From positions 1 through 40,635 of the forward strand of contig DASXLG010000257.1 in the NCBI GenBank assembly GCA_036496425.1: a DNA stretch of 40,635 nt, in the 5' to 3' direction. Each line of letters starts with the position of its first letter. Positions within the stretch are counted from its first letter, which is position 1. Shown piece after piece: positions 1 through 6,661 of the stretch. Made by a program: the position numbers and the translations under genes. The notes under the pieces were generated by a model. The model searched no databases. It saw only the letters and a program-made list of their open reading frames with translations, and was not told the origin of the DNA. Source of the stretch: Terriglobia bacterium. Lineage in GTDB: Bacteria; Acidobacteriota; Terriglobia; 20CM-2-55-15.

Positions 1-7
1 ATCGACG

Positions 8-57
8 GAGTCAGATCGCACGGCGGATGTAAAACGGCCGGCGCTGCGATCTGACTC
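8..57. repeat. Inverted repeat / hairpin at window edge
   Basis: A perfect 13-bp inverted repeat pairs GAGTCAGATCGCA (8-20) with TGCGATCTGACTC (45-57) around a 24-nt loop. It could be the terminator of a gene lying before the window or a dispersed palindromic repeat. No long T tract follows, so a classical terminator is not certain. Confidence 0.55.
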
Positions 58-142
58 ACCGATCGGAACTGCGCTTCTTCCAGTAGCTCACCCACCAAAG
101 CAAGCCAATTTCGCGGCCAGAGGATATACCCACGCCCACTAT

Positions 143-168
143 GTCGTCGCGGGCTTCAGGCCGCGTTC
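143..168 (+). repeat. REP-like GC-rich half element
   Basis: This 26-bp stretch matches the palindromic element found inside the M56 gene at 33584-33652, with two differences over 23 bases when compared with the reverse complement of that element's right arm. It contains the core GTCGCGGGCTTCAG. The in-frame codons upstream of the small gene at 222 lie over this repeat, which argues that they are not real coding sequence. Confidence 0.5.
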
Positions 169-221
169 GGTATCAAGAAAGAATTTCGGCCGAAATACCG
201 AAAGCAGTAAACTTGCCGGCT

Positions 222-434
222 ATGCGAACTCTGGCAGTCGCGCTCATTTTAACTTCAGTGCTGACCTTCGCCGTGGCGACGGCGTTGATTCTCCTGGGCC
301 AGCCAATTGTTCCAGGAATTCATACCGGCCCTGAAGGATTCTCACGAGCCTCATCGAACCTGGCACTAATCGCTATTGCATTGGGTGTGTGGTTTGGACC
401 CAGTACCGATTCCGGCAACGAGGACGACGACTAA
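222..434 (+). CDS. Small membrane protein, tandem paralogue A
   Basis: A 70-residue protein of unknown function. Two hydrophobic segments (about residues 4-24 and 45-57) flank a short polar loop with a TGPEGFSRA motif, and the tail is acidic (NEDDD). The open frame extends back to 141, but that extension runs through a REP-like repeat, so the ATG at 222 is preferred; no clear ribosome site supports either start. It is clearly related to the next gene: both have a ...LILL...TG..G.S.A..NL.LI.IA.GVW pattern. The two probably arose by tandem duplication and are probably inner-membrane proteins. Confidence 0.5.
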   Translation: MRTLAVALILTSVLTFAVATALILLGQPIVPGIHTGPEGFSRASSNLALIAIALGVWFGPSTDSGNEDDD

Positions 435-450
435 GAGGGCACATCAGAAC

Positions 451-636
451 ATGCGAAACCCAATGCTCCCTTCAGTCGTGCTGTTCTATTCGGTCGTTGC
501 GCTGGTGCTGGCGGTGACGCTCATCCTTTTACACGGATCTTCACTGTTGGGAACCGGAGCGCGGGGCTTATCGAACGCGTGCGAAAACCTCGTTCTGATC
601 GTGATTGCGATGGGGGTCTGGGTAAAAAGAAAGTAG
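451..636 (+). CDS. Small membrane protein, tandem paralogue B
   Basis: A 61-residue hydrophobic protein lying 16 nt after its paralogue. It has an N-terminal transmembrane stretch (about residues 7-27), a loop with GTGARGLSNACENL, and a second hydrophobic segment ending GVWVKRK. The basic tail replaces the acidic tail of the upstream copy. The ATG at 451 starts a frame that aligns with the paralogue from its beginning. No function is recognised. Such two-helix proteins could be small subunits of an envelope complex, but nothing here shows that. Confidence 0.5.
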   Translation: MRNPMLPSVVLFYSVVALVLAVTLILLHGSSLLGTGARGLSNACENLVLIVIAMGVWVKRK

Positions 637-638
637 AA

Positions 639-696
639 AGGTTGCAGGCTTCTGCATTTCACATTTGAACTGCAGAAACCTCCAATGATGCAACCT
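639..696. terminator. Nested hairpin between convergent genes
   Basis: Outer arms AGGTTGCA (639-646) and TGCAACCT (689-696) enclose a second imperfect stem: AGGCTTCTGCA (646-656) with TGCAGAAACCT (671-681). It sits between the convergent ends of the small membrane gene and the DUF6152 gene, so it may stop transcription from both sides. It includes the word ATGATGCAA, also seen in the palindromes near 3400 and 27850. Confidence 0.5.
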
Positions 697-717
697 GAAA
701 TAGGTTTTAAACTGTTT

Positions 718-1131
718 TCAGTTCGCGGGATTTGCCTTCTTCGAGTCGTCCCACTGCCCGACAACCTTGCCGTCGGCAAACCTGGCTGCGATGAACTCGC
801 CGGCCGGTGAGCCGTCTTTCATCGGATGCATCTTCATTGTGACTTTCGCGCCGGCGGGGAACGTCGATGGGCGATAGCCCTGGCGCCCCAGCGCGTTCGG
901 GCTGCCCCATTCCAGGCTCCATTCCGTCTTCTGACCCTTGGCGTCTTCCACGATCACCTGGATCCAGGTATGGGGATTCTTGAACTGGAACTCTTTTACC
1001 GTACCGCTGATTTCTGCGACTTTGTCGCTGTCGAAACCTGCGCCCGAATGATGCGCCATTACCGGCTGGAGCGCAAAAACCATGCCGGCAAGGACCACAG
1101 CGGCCAAAAGCGGCAGATGAGCTGACTTCAT
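718..1131 (-). CDS. DUF6152 family exported protein
   Basis: A 137-residue protein with a signal peptide (about residues 1-26) ending V-M-A just before HHS, so signal peptidase would leave His-His as the mature N-terminus. The body has the pattern I-S-G-T-V..F.FKNPHTWIQV followed by EWSLEWGSPNALGRQG and a basic-hydrophobic segment, looking like a small beta barrel. It is the first of five members in this window. An internal NPH histidine is shared by most members (ANH in one), suggesting a metal site; that is inferred, since the family's function is unknown. A strong GGAGG lies 9-10 nt before the ATG. It lies 27 nt downstream of the secreted-protein gene at 1159-1956 and is probably co-transcribed with it. 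Confidence 0.8.
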   Translation of the reverse strand: MKSAHLPLLAAVVLAGMVFALQPVMAHHSGAGFDSDKVAEISGTVKEFQFKNPHTWIQVIVEDAKGQKTEWSLEWGSPNALGRQGYRPSTFPAGAKVTMKMHPMKDGSPAGEFIAARFADGKVVGQWDDSKKANPAN

Positions 1132-1158
1132 GAGAAATATCCTCCTCAGGAGAAATCT

Positions 1159-1956
1159 TTATTTAAACGGTTTGCCGTCCGGACCCAGCGTCAGCGTCTT
1201 GCCGGTAACCGTATCGACCGGATTGCGATTGTTTTCGGCGCATCCGTAGTCGTACAGGCGGGTTCCTGCGGGCATCTTCCGGAATTGCTTGGTGACGGCC
1301 CATGGCTTTGTCAAAGCCTTCGGATCTTCAATCGTCATCTGAATTTCAAGGGTGTCCGGGGCGGTCTTGTGGATTCGCGTTGTCGCGTGAGCTTTGTCGC
1401 TGAGAACCAGACCGGTCCGGTCCAGAATGCTGTCGCCGTCGCGATTGCCTTTGATCGCGATGGTGGTAAACACGAGCGCATCGCCTTCCCAGTGCCCCAC
1501 GGAATCTCCGCTGTAGGTTTCCCACTGATCCTCAAGGTGCTTTCGTCCATCGGTATAAATCCGAAAGACGTTGGGGCCGTTTTCCGCCAGAATCCAGGAT
1601 TCTTCCGGCCGAATTACGAATTCATAAGGATCCGGAAGATTGAACATTCGAGGGTAACCCGCGGGCACGCCGCAGTTGGTGAAGACGTCCGGCAGCGATC
1701 CTTTGTCGCGCAGCGCGAGGCTCTTCTCATACATGGCTTCCCACTCCGCATTGTAGGGAGGGTGCTCCCGGACGCCGGGAGTGATCGACCCGCCCTGACC
1801 CGTCTGGGTGGCGCGGTCGAAAACAGTACCGCCCGTCATGGACCAGGCGCCGCTCCAATCCGGCAGCTTGTCGTAGGGGGTCATCGCTCCCTGCCCGTAA
1901 CTCGAGCCTGCCATCAGCAGACAAGCGATGATCATTGATGCGATTCGCTTATTCAT
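1159..1956 (-). CDS. Secreted GxWxG-family protein
   Basis: A 265-residue exported protein, counting from the ATG at 1956; an upstream in-frame start at 1980 would put eight polar residues before the signal peptide. After the signal sequence come PDWSGAW, a conserved Cys-Gly-Val-Pro segment, TDGRKHLEDQWETYSGDSVGHWEGDALVF, a Ser-Asp pair and an EDP...KPW segment. The G-x-W-E-G core and its surroundings recur in the secreted proteins at 24457, 25694 and 28410, so I treat all four as one superfamily common in Acidobacteriota. No enzyme motif is recognised; a lipocalin-like binding fold is possible. It is followed by a DUF6152 gene, a pairing repeated elsewhere in the window. Confidence 0.7.
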   Translation of the reverse strand: MNKRIASMIIACLLMAGSSYGQGAMTPYDKLPDWSGAWSMTGGTVFDRATQTGQGGSITPGVREHPPYNAEWEAMYEKSLALRDKGSLPDVFTNCGVPAGYPRMFNLPDPYEFVIRPEESWILAENGPNVFRIYTDGRKHLEDQWETYSGDSVGHWEGDALVFTTIAIKGNRDGDSILDRTGLVLSDKAHATTRIHKTAPDTLEIQMTIEDPKALTKPWAVTKQFRKMPAGTRLYDYGCAENNRNPVDTVTGKTLTLGPDGKPFK

Positions 1957-2036
1957 GACACCATTCGTTCCTTGATGCAATTTTCCATCAACTTATATAA
2001 CGTTTCCTGCGGCAAATGAAACGTTTTGGAGGTTCG

Positions 2037-2261
2037 TTGAAACGGAACGTCGTATTTACTTCAATCTGTCCGGGTTGCAATGCCCGCCTTAGAATCGAAT
2101 TCATAACTGAACCCGTCCGTACCGGAGCCATGTGGACTGTGGACTGCCCAGTCTGCGGGACGAGCAAGATGGTCGGCAGTGAACCAGTCGGGATCGCCTA
2201 CCAGAAGGATGGAAACTGGGTTGAATCGCAGCCCCATACCAATTACTCAGCAAACCGGTAA
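2037..2261 (+). CDS. Small zinc-ribbon-like protein
   Basis: A short protein with two CPxC knuckles (SICPGC near residue 11 and DCPVC near residue 39), the usual spacing of a zinc ribbon. The C-terminal part (EPVGIAYQKDGNWVESQ) is polar. Two starts are possible: ATG at 2016 without a ribosome site, or TTG at 2037 just after GGAGGT (2028-2033). I chose the TTG because of this site, although the spacing is short. A zinc ribbon could bind nucleic acid or a protein partner; no specific role can be assigned. It is divergent from the secreted-protein gene at 1956. Confidence 0.5.
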   Translation: MKRNVVFTSICPGCNARLRIEFITEPVRTGAMWTVDCPVCGTSKMVGSEPVGIAYQKDGNWVESQPHTNYSANR

Positions 2262-2349
2262 AACATTGGCATTTTCTGACCCGGTTGATTTTTGCATGAC
2301 CCCAAGTTCTGATATTTGAGTCCACAATCCTGAAGCTTGGAGAGTGCCC

Positions 2350-2607
2350 ATGAAGAGATTCGTATCGGGTTTGATTCTGGGAGTTTTCCTGAGTGCAAGC
2401 GTTATCACTCTAACTGCCCAAAACGAGAAAGCCATGCACCCGCGGCTCGCCAAGGCCATCGCGGCCTTGAAAGATGCGAGGGCGTACTTGCAAAGCGCCC
2501 CTCACGATTTCGGCGGACATAAAGCAGACGCCATCCGGGCGACGGACGAAGCGATCAAGCAGCTGAATTTTGCGCTCGCTTATCGGGGAAAAGAAGACAG
2601 ACGCTAA
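2350..2607 (+). CDS. Small exported helical protein
   Basis: An 85-residue protein with a signal peptide (about residues 1-23, ending LTAQ) and a mature part of roughly 60 residues with a heptad-like pattern: HPRLAKAIAALKDARAYL, then DFGGHKADAIRATDEAIKQL. The HP..A...L..A...L and FGGHK..A pattern occurs in many small periplasmic proteins of unknown function and would form two amphipathic helices. GGAGAG at 2339-2344 supports the ATG at 2350 over the GTG at 2344. It converges on the Ntn-hydrolase gene, with the two stops six bases apart. Confidence 0.65.
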   Translation: MKRFVSGLILGVFLSASVITLTAQNEKAMHPRLAKAIAALKDARAYLQSAPHDFGGHKADAIRATDEAIKQLNFALAYRGKEDRR

Positions 2608-2613
2608 GCCGGC

Positions 2614-3348
2614 TTATTTCGGACAGGCGGCGCTTAGATGAAGGTCCAGCTCCTGCCGCGTACCGAGCGGCATGATGTCTGAGCGCCGTTCCCGCACGAG
2701 ATCACAGATCTGATTCAGCCCGCCGTCCGAAAGGACGGCACCCACCCATTGCGGCGGACCATCGCTCGTCAGTTTTACGATACTGACGGGACCGCCGACC
2801 GTGACATCGGTTTGCGCGGACGCCTCGATTGCCGCTTTCAACGCGGCCACTCCTTCATCCATCGTGGCCTTGCGGTTCAAGCTGGTCAGGGTCTCGCGAA
2901 GCAGCGGCGAAGGCTTGCTCGCAAAATAACCCGAATTGGAGCAGCCCTGGTCCGCGATGGGAGATTTGGCGCAAATCATCGGCTTCCCATCCAGAAAACC
3001 TGCGGAAATCATCGCAATACCGGTGCTATTGGTAAAAGGCACGTACAGCAGGAAGCCGAACAAAATCTCGTTGACCGGCCGCGCCAGCAGAAATCGATTC
3101 CGGTTGACGAATGAACTGAACAGTTCGCCATCCAGGCTGCTCATTCCGGAAAGCGCCACGGCCGCGCCGCGATCGACGTAGATTTTCGGCATTCCATCCA
3201 CAAATGCGAACGCTTCGCCCTGGCCCGTCATGAAGGTCGACCGGGAATCGGCCGCGACAACGATCCCATCCGAACAGACAATGGCTCCGATAAACGTCCC
3301 GCCATATTGGTAGACGGCGAGCAGCAACAGGAGCCGGGATAGCAGCAT
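2614..3348 (-). CDS. Proteasome-like Ntn hydrolase with hydrophobic leader
   Basis: A 244-residue protein whose region 17-60 matches the start of proteasome beta subunits. After Gly16-Gly17 comes Thr18, followed by FIGAIVCSDGIVVAADSRST. Counting Thr18 as Thr1, Asp34 falls at position 17, and Lys55 (in MPKIYVDRG) matches the active-site Lys33 with a five-residue insertion. Further on, a QTDVTVGGPVSI segment keeps the Asp of the D-x-x-S-G-G motif but has Val for Ser. The leader MLLSRLLLLLAVYQYGG is hydrophobic, as if the propeptide doubled as a membrane or export signal. It does not look like HslV. The family call rests on motif reading. A TACAAT box 8 nt before the ATG and no ribosome site suggest a leaderless message. 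Confidence 0.65.
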   Translation of the reverse strand: MLLSRLLLLLAVYQYGGTFIGAIVCSDGIVVAADSRSTFMTGQGEAFAFVDGMPKIYVDRGAAVALSGMSSLDGELFSSFVNRNRFLLARPVNEILFGFLLYVPFTNSTGIAMISAGFLDGKPMICAKSPIADQGCSNSGYFASKPSPLLRETLTSLNRKATMDEGVAALKAAIEASAQTDVTVGGPVSIVKLTSDGPPQWVGAVLSDGGLNQICDLVRERRSDIMPLGTRQELDLHLSAACPK

Positions 3349-3384
3349 TCGGAGCTATTGTAGTCCGCCGTAAGTAACTCAGAT

Positions 3385-3436
3385 AAGAATATTGGACCAT
3401 TGCATCATTGCAAGTGGTACGTCGAGATGATGCAAT
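3385..3436. repeat. Palindromic intergenic repeat (GCATCAT type)
   Basis: ATTGCATCAT (3399-3408) pairs with ATGATGCAAT (3427-3436). The left side, AAGAATATTGGACCATTGCATCAT in sequence order, is nearly the same as the left arm of the larger palindrome at 27802-27906. It occupies the short gap between the Ntn-hydrolase and VKOR genes. Confidence 0.55.
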
Positions 3437-3441
3437 TTACA

Positions 3442-4338
3442 TTAGTTCGGGGCGGAGGTCACCGGTCCCTGGAATCCCGTCGCGTCGGCAAGCTGTTTCA
3501 ACGTCATGACCTCTTCAATTTTCTTACCGTTAATCACCCAGGTCGGATAGCTTTTGATTCCCATGGACTGGCACTCGGAAGCTTGAGGAGCATTCTGTCC
3601 GTTCGGACTGCACTCCACATAAGGAAGCCGGCCAACGGACGCGCCAAAAAACGATTTCTGCTGCTGGCAATGCGGACACCAGTATGCGCCGTACATTTTC
3701 GCGCCACTCTGAGCCAGGTGAACCGCGAGCGCCCGGGTTTGAAGATCTTCCGCCTTCGGCGCATCACCCAGAACTCCGATGTAATTGAGGTGAAGAATGA
3801 TAATAAGCGCGGCCGCAACCGGCGCGGTTTTGGCCAGCCAGCCGCCCCAATTGAAATTCGGCAGCGAGCTGGGGCGTTGATAGGTGACGAGAGCGAAGGT
3901 CACGATCATCAGCGTCAGGGACGACAGGCAATAGGGACATGCCGCGTGCAGCATTGTCAACGACACCGTTGTGAGATAAGCGCTGTATACCAGGCCGAAA
4001 AACGCGACGCCCCAGGCAGCCCACCAATGCCGGTCCGCTCTTTTGATGAACGCAATCGCAGCCAGACTGGCATATGCCAGGAAACCCCACGCCGAAGTGG
4101 GAAAACCGAGCAGCGTTGCCCATTGGCTGGATAACACGATGTCGCAACTGCTGCCGACCGTGCAGCCTTTGACGGAATTGCCCGTCCAGTGCGTCCAGGT
4201 GAGATAGCTCGTCAAAAGCATCCCGATAACGCTCAATGCCAGCAGGGGCCAGTTGGGCGACGTCCGCGTCAGCGGCCGTCCGGCGGCCGGCATCCTTACA
4301 ATTTCCCGTTCTCGTCTCGACTTGGCTTTCTTTCCCAT
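3442..4338 (-). CDS. Vitamin K epoxide reductase-thioredoxin fusion
   Basis: A 298-residue integral membrane protein. The VKOR domain (about residues 30-190) has the loop cysteine pair Cys59/Cys65, a conserved FPTSAWG segment, and the active-site CPYC (Cys134/Cys137) in a bundle of about five helices. The C-terminal part (about 205-290) is a thioredoxin-like domain with WCPHC (Cys221/Cys224) and the cis-proline motif SYPTWV. Bacterial VKOR homologues re-oxidise a DsbA-like partner using quinone; here the partner is fused, as in cyanobacterial proteins. It probably drives disulfide formation in exported proteins. The start is uncertain: ATG 4338 gives a basic 15-residue cytoplasmic extension, and ATG 4293 is an alternative. 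It is divergent from padR. Confidence 0.9.
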   Translation of the reverse strand: MGKKAKSRREREIVRMPAAGRPLTRTSPNWPLLALSVIGMLLTSYLTWTHWTGNSVKGCTVGSSCDIVLSSQWATLLGFPTSAWGFLAYASLAAIAFIKRADRHWWAAWGVAFFGLVYSAYLTTVSLTMLHAACPYCLSSLTLMIVTFALVTYQRPSSLPNFNWGGWLAKTAPVAAALIIILHLNYIGVLGDAPKAEDLQTRALAVHLAQSGAKMYGAYWCPHCQQQKSFFGASVGRLPYVECSPNGQNAPQASECQSMGIKSYPTWVINGKKIEEVMTLKQLADATGFQGPVTSAPN

Positions 4339-4390
4339 AACCGCTACACGCTACCGCAGCAGGGGCATTGGATCAAGCCCAAGTATGTTA

Positions 4391-4423
4391 TTGACACAAA
4401 CCGACATTTTCTCTACCGTGTAG
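4391..4423 (+). promoter_or_regulatory. padR promoter with overlapping dyad operator
   Basis: A perfect -35 box TTGACA (4391-4396), a 17-nt spacer and a -10-like TACCGT (4414-4419) precede the padR ATG by nine nucleotides. The dyad CTAC-CGT-GTAG (4413-4423) covers the -10 box, a fitting position for autorepression by PadR. The boxes are seen directly; the regulation is inferred. Confidence 0.6.
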
Positions 4424-4428
4424 GGCAA

Positions 4429-4806
4429 ATGCCTCAGATCGACTCACTCGGACATTTTGAGCAGATGGTTCTCAGCGCGATCGTGGCGCTCGGGGACAAG
4501 GCATACGGCGTCACGATTCACGAAAAAGTCGAGGAGCTTTCAGGGGATAAACCGGTCTCCGCCGGCGCCGTCTACATCACGCTCGACCGGCTTGAAGACA
4601 AAGGTCACATTCGCTCCTGGCTTGCGGATCCGACCCCGGAGCGCGGTGGACGGCGAAAGCGGTACTACCAACTGCAGGCGGCGGGCGCGCGCGCTCTCGA
4701 GGAGTCTTTGCGGACTGCCTTGCGCATGATCAACGCGGTTGAAGAATCGTGGGGCGGCATGCAGATGCCGGGACGCAAACGATGGAAACCCATCCGCCAA
4801 AGTTAA
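4429..4806 (+). CDS. PadR-family transcriptional regulator
   Basis: A 125-residue protein with the PadR winged-helix pattern: LGHFEQMVLSAIVALGDKAYGVTIHEKVEEL, then SAGAVYITLDRLEDKGHI, the wing with RGGRRKRYYQL, and a C-terminal helix TALRMINAVEESW. PadR proteins usually repress nearby membrane or transporter genes. The ATG at 4429 is chosen because it starts just before the PadR domain and lies next to a good promoter; the longer frame upstream has no family similarity. It overlaps the next gene by 25 nt and leads a four-gene ABC operon, the usual acidobacterial arrangement. An overlapping dyad at its own -10 suggests autoregulation. Confidence 0.88.
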   Translation: MPQIDSLGHFEQMVLSAIVALGDKAYGVTIHEKVEELSGDKPVSAGAVYITLDRLEDKGHIRSWLADPTPERGGRRKRYYQLQAAGARALEESLRTALRMINAVEESWGGMQMPGRKRWKPIRQS

Positions 4807-5876
4807 TCGAGGCTCTGGTCGAGAGACTCGTCCCGCCGGCCTGCCGTGAAAATGTGATGGGCGACTGGGATGAGAAGTACACGTCGCCGGCGGGTTACAT
4901 CCTTCGTGTTGTATCGGACTTGCCGTTCGTCGTCGCCAGCCAGATTCGCCGGACATTCCACGCGGCACTGTTCTTCAGCCAGGCCGCGGCGCTTTATATC
5001 GCGTTTGCGGGATCATCTCTCCTGGTGCCCAGGTATCTGTACGATGATTCCCGCCTGCTGCCGCTCACAATCGTCATCGGTGCCGTGTTATTCGCCCTCG
5101 TTTGCCGGGACGCCTATGCCAACCGCGAAGAGCATCCCGATGATAGAGCCCGGCGGGATCCCGTTTTTGCGATCGGAACCGGGCTCATCTGCGAACTTTT
5201 GCTTTTTGTCCTCGGCGGCTCAAGTTTGGTGCTGCCTTTCTGGATTTTGATTGCCGGCAGCGCCGCCGGACTGCTCATGGTCTACATGCTGCGGCGATTC
5301 ATTCATTCTTCGCCGCAGGACTCGCCGGCCACCGCGGGCGGACCCCAAACATCTCTGGACGAGCATCGGAAGGCATGGCGGTGGAATCTTCTCTGGTTGA
5401 TCGCGGGCTTGTTGATTATCTTCACACTTCCCAGCATCGGAAATAACAACGGTGGCAGCGTTCTGGATGCAGTATTCCTGGTGATTGTCGTTTTTCACCT
5501 TTTCCGTAGAAATAAAGATGGTTTCACCGGAGCCTCTCAGGAATATTCAGTTCTTTCCATCGCCGACGATCCCTACATCAACCAGCTCAAGCGAAAGCGC
5601 GATGGACTGGAGTTCTGGGCGGGTGCGTTCGCACGAGGCGGCGGCGGCATTTTGATTCTGGCGATCATCGGCTTTCATTTTGTCCCATTGGTTGCGGGAC
5701 GGATTGGCGGTCTGCCGTTGCCGGCAAATGTGAGCGGAACGCACATTTCGCTCAGCCTGATTGCGTTTGGGATCCTGACCGCATCCTGGATATTCGTCAG
5801 ATCGAGGAACCTGCGCGCGGCCCGGGCGATCCAGGACGAATTGGACCGGCTGAATACCAAAGACAAAAACCAGTGA
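4782..5876 (+). CDS. Permease-prefix-domain membrane protein
   Basis: A 364-residue membrane protein. The N-terminal 60 residues (ALVERLVPPACRENVMGDWDEKY) resemble the permease prefix domain that precedes FtsX-like permeases in Acidobacteriota. The rest holds about seven hydrophobic helices, with polar linkers around residues 180-200 and 245-275, but no FtsX signature was recognised. It sits between padR and the ABC ATPase and overlaps both (25 nt with padR, 4 nt with the ATPase), so translation is probably coupled. It may be an accessory subunit of the exporter or a target for PadR-linked signalling. ATG 4782 is preferred over a GTG at 4749. Confidence 0.7.
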   Translation: METHPPKLIEALVERLVPPACRENVMGDWDEKYTSPAGYILRVVSDLPFVVASQIRRTFHAALFFSQAAALYIAFAGSSLLVPRYLYDDSRLLPLTIVIGAVLFALVCRDAYANREEHPDDRARRDPVFAIGTGLICELLLFVLGGSSLVLPFWILIAGSAAGLLMVYMLRRFIHSSPQDSPATAGGPQTSLDEHRKAWRWNLLWLIAGLLIIFTLPSIGNNNGGSVLDAVFLVIVVFHLFRRNKDGFTGASQEYSVLSIADDPYINQLKRKRDGLEFWAGAFARGGGGILILAIIGFHFVPLVAGRIGGLPLPANVSGTHISLSLIAFGILTASWIFVRSRNLRAARAIQDELDRLNTKDKNQ

Positions 5877-6661
5877 CCAACAGCGGAAAACGTCCGGCCA
5901 TCCACGTCGAAGGACTGCGGTTTCGTTACGATGGCGCGGAAGTACTGCATGGAATTTCATTCGACATCCTCGCCGGCGAAGTCACCGGCCTCCTCGGCCC
6001 CAACGGCGCAGGCAAATCCACAACACTCAAGATCCTGACCGGAATTCTGAAGGCGCCCGAGGGTATCGCGGAGGTTGAAGGCTACAAGCTGCCTCAGGAA
6101 GCTTTCGAGGTAAAGAAACGGATAGGGTATGTGCCGGAATCTTCGGAGCTGTATGAAAGTCTCAGCGCTGTGGAATTTCTCGAGTTGTGTGGGCGTCTGC
6201 ATGAAGTCGAGGAAGGAATTCTGCAGGCGCGGCTTGGCGTTTTTATGGAGACGTTCGGGCTCTCGCGTCAGAAACGAAACCGGCTTGGTTCTTATTCAAA
6301 GGGTATGCGGCAAAAGGTCCTCATTTCGGCCGCCCTGTTGCACGATCCTTCAGTTCTGATTCTGGACGAGCCGCTGACCGGACTGGACGTTGAAAGCGTC
6401 ATGCTGACAAAGAGCCTGCTCACGGCGCTTGCGGCAAACGGAAAGTCGGTGCTCTACAGCTCTCATGTGCTGGACGTCGTGGAACGGTTCTGCGCCCGGG
6501 TTCTGATTATTGATCAGGGAAAGCTGATCGCCGACGGTTCTCCGGAGGAGCTGAAAACCAGAACCAACGAAGCAAACCTTGAAGGCGTGTTTCGCGGCTT
6601 GACGCATGCGGTCGACGCTGAACCGCGCATCCGCAACATCATCGACATCCTGCACTCATGA
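5873..6661 (+). CDS. ABC transporter ATP-binding protein
   Basis: A 262-residue nucleotide-binding subunit. Walker A GPNGAGKST is at residues 42-50, a divergent signature YSKGM at 141-145, Walker B VLILDEP at 161-167, and the switch histidine at 198 (SSH). The YSKGM variant is common in the CcmA/NatA-like exporter group. The start is a GTG overlapping the upstream stop (GTGA), and the stop overlaps the permease start (ATGA). Together with the 552-residue permease it should form an exporter at the inner membrane. The substrate cannot be read from the sequence. Confidence 0.93.
   Translation: MTNSGKRPAIHVEGLRFRYDGAEVLHGISFDILAGEVTGLLGPNGAGKSTTLKILTGILKAPEGIAEVEGYKLPQEAFEVKKRIGYVPESSELYESLSAVEFLELCGRLHEVEEGILQARLGVFMETFGLSRQKRNRLGSYSKGMRQKVLISAALLHDPSVLILDEPLTGLDVESVMLTKSLLTALAANGKSVLYSSHVLDVVERFCARVLIIDQGKLIADGSPEELKTRTNEANLEGVFRGLTHAVDAEPRIRNIIDILHS

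Noticed and set aside
1990-2003. ATATAACGTTT resembling half of the BlaI-type operator
   Set aside because: Only one half of the dyad is present and spacing to the starts does not match the two good sites.
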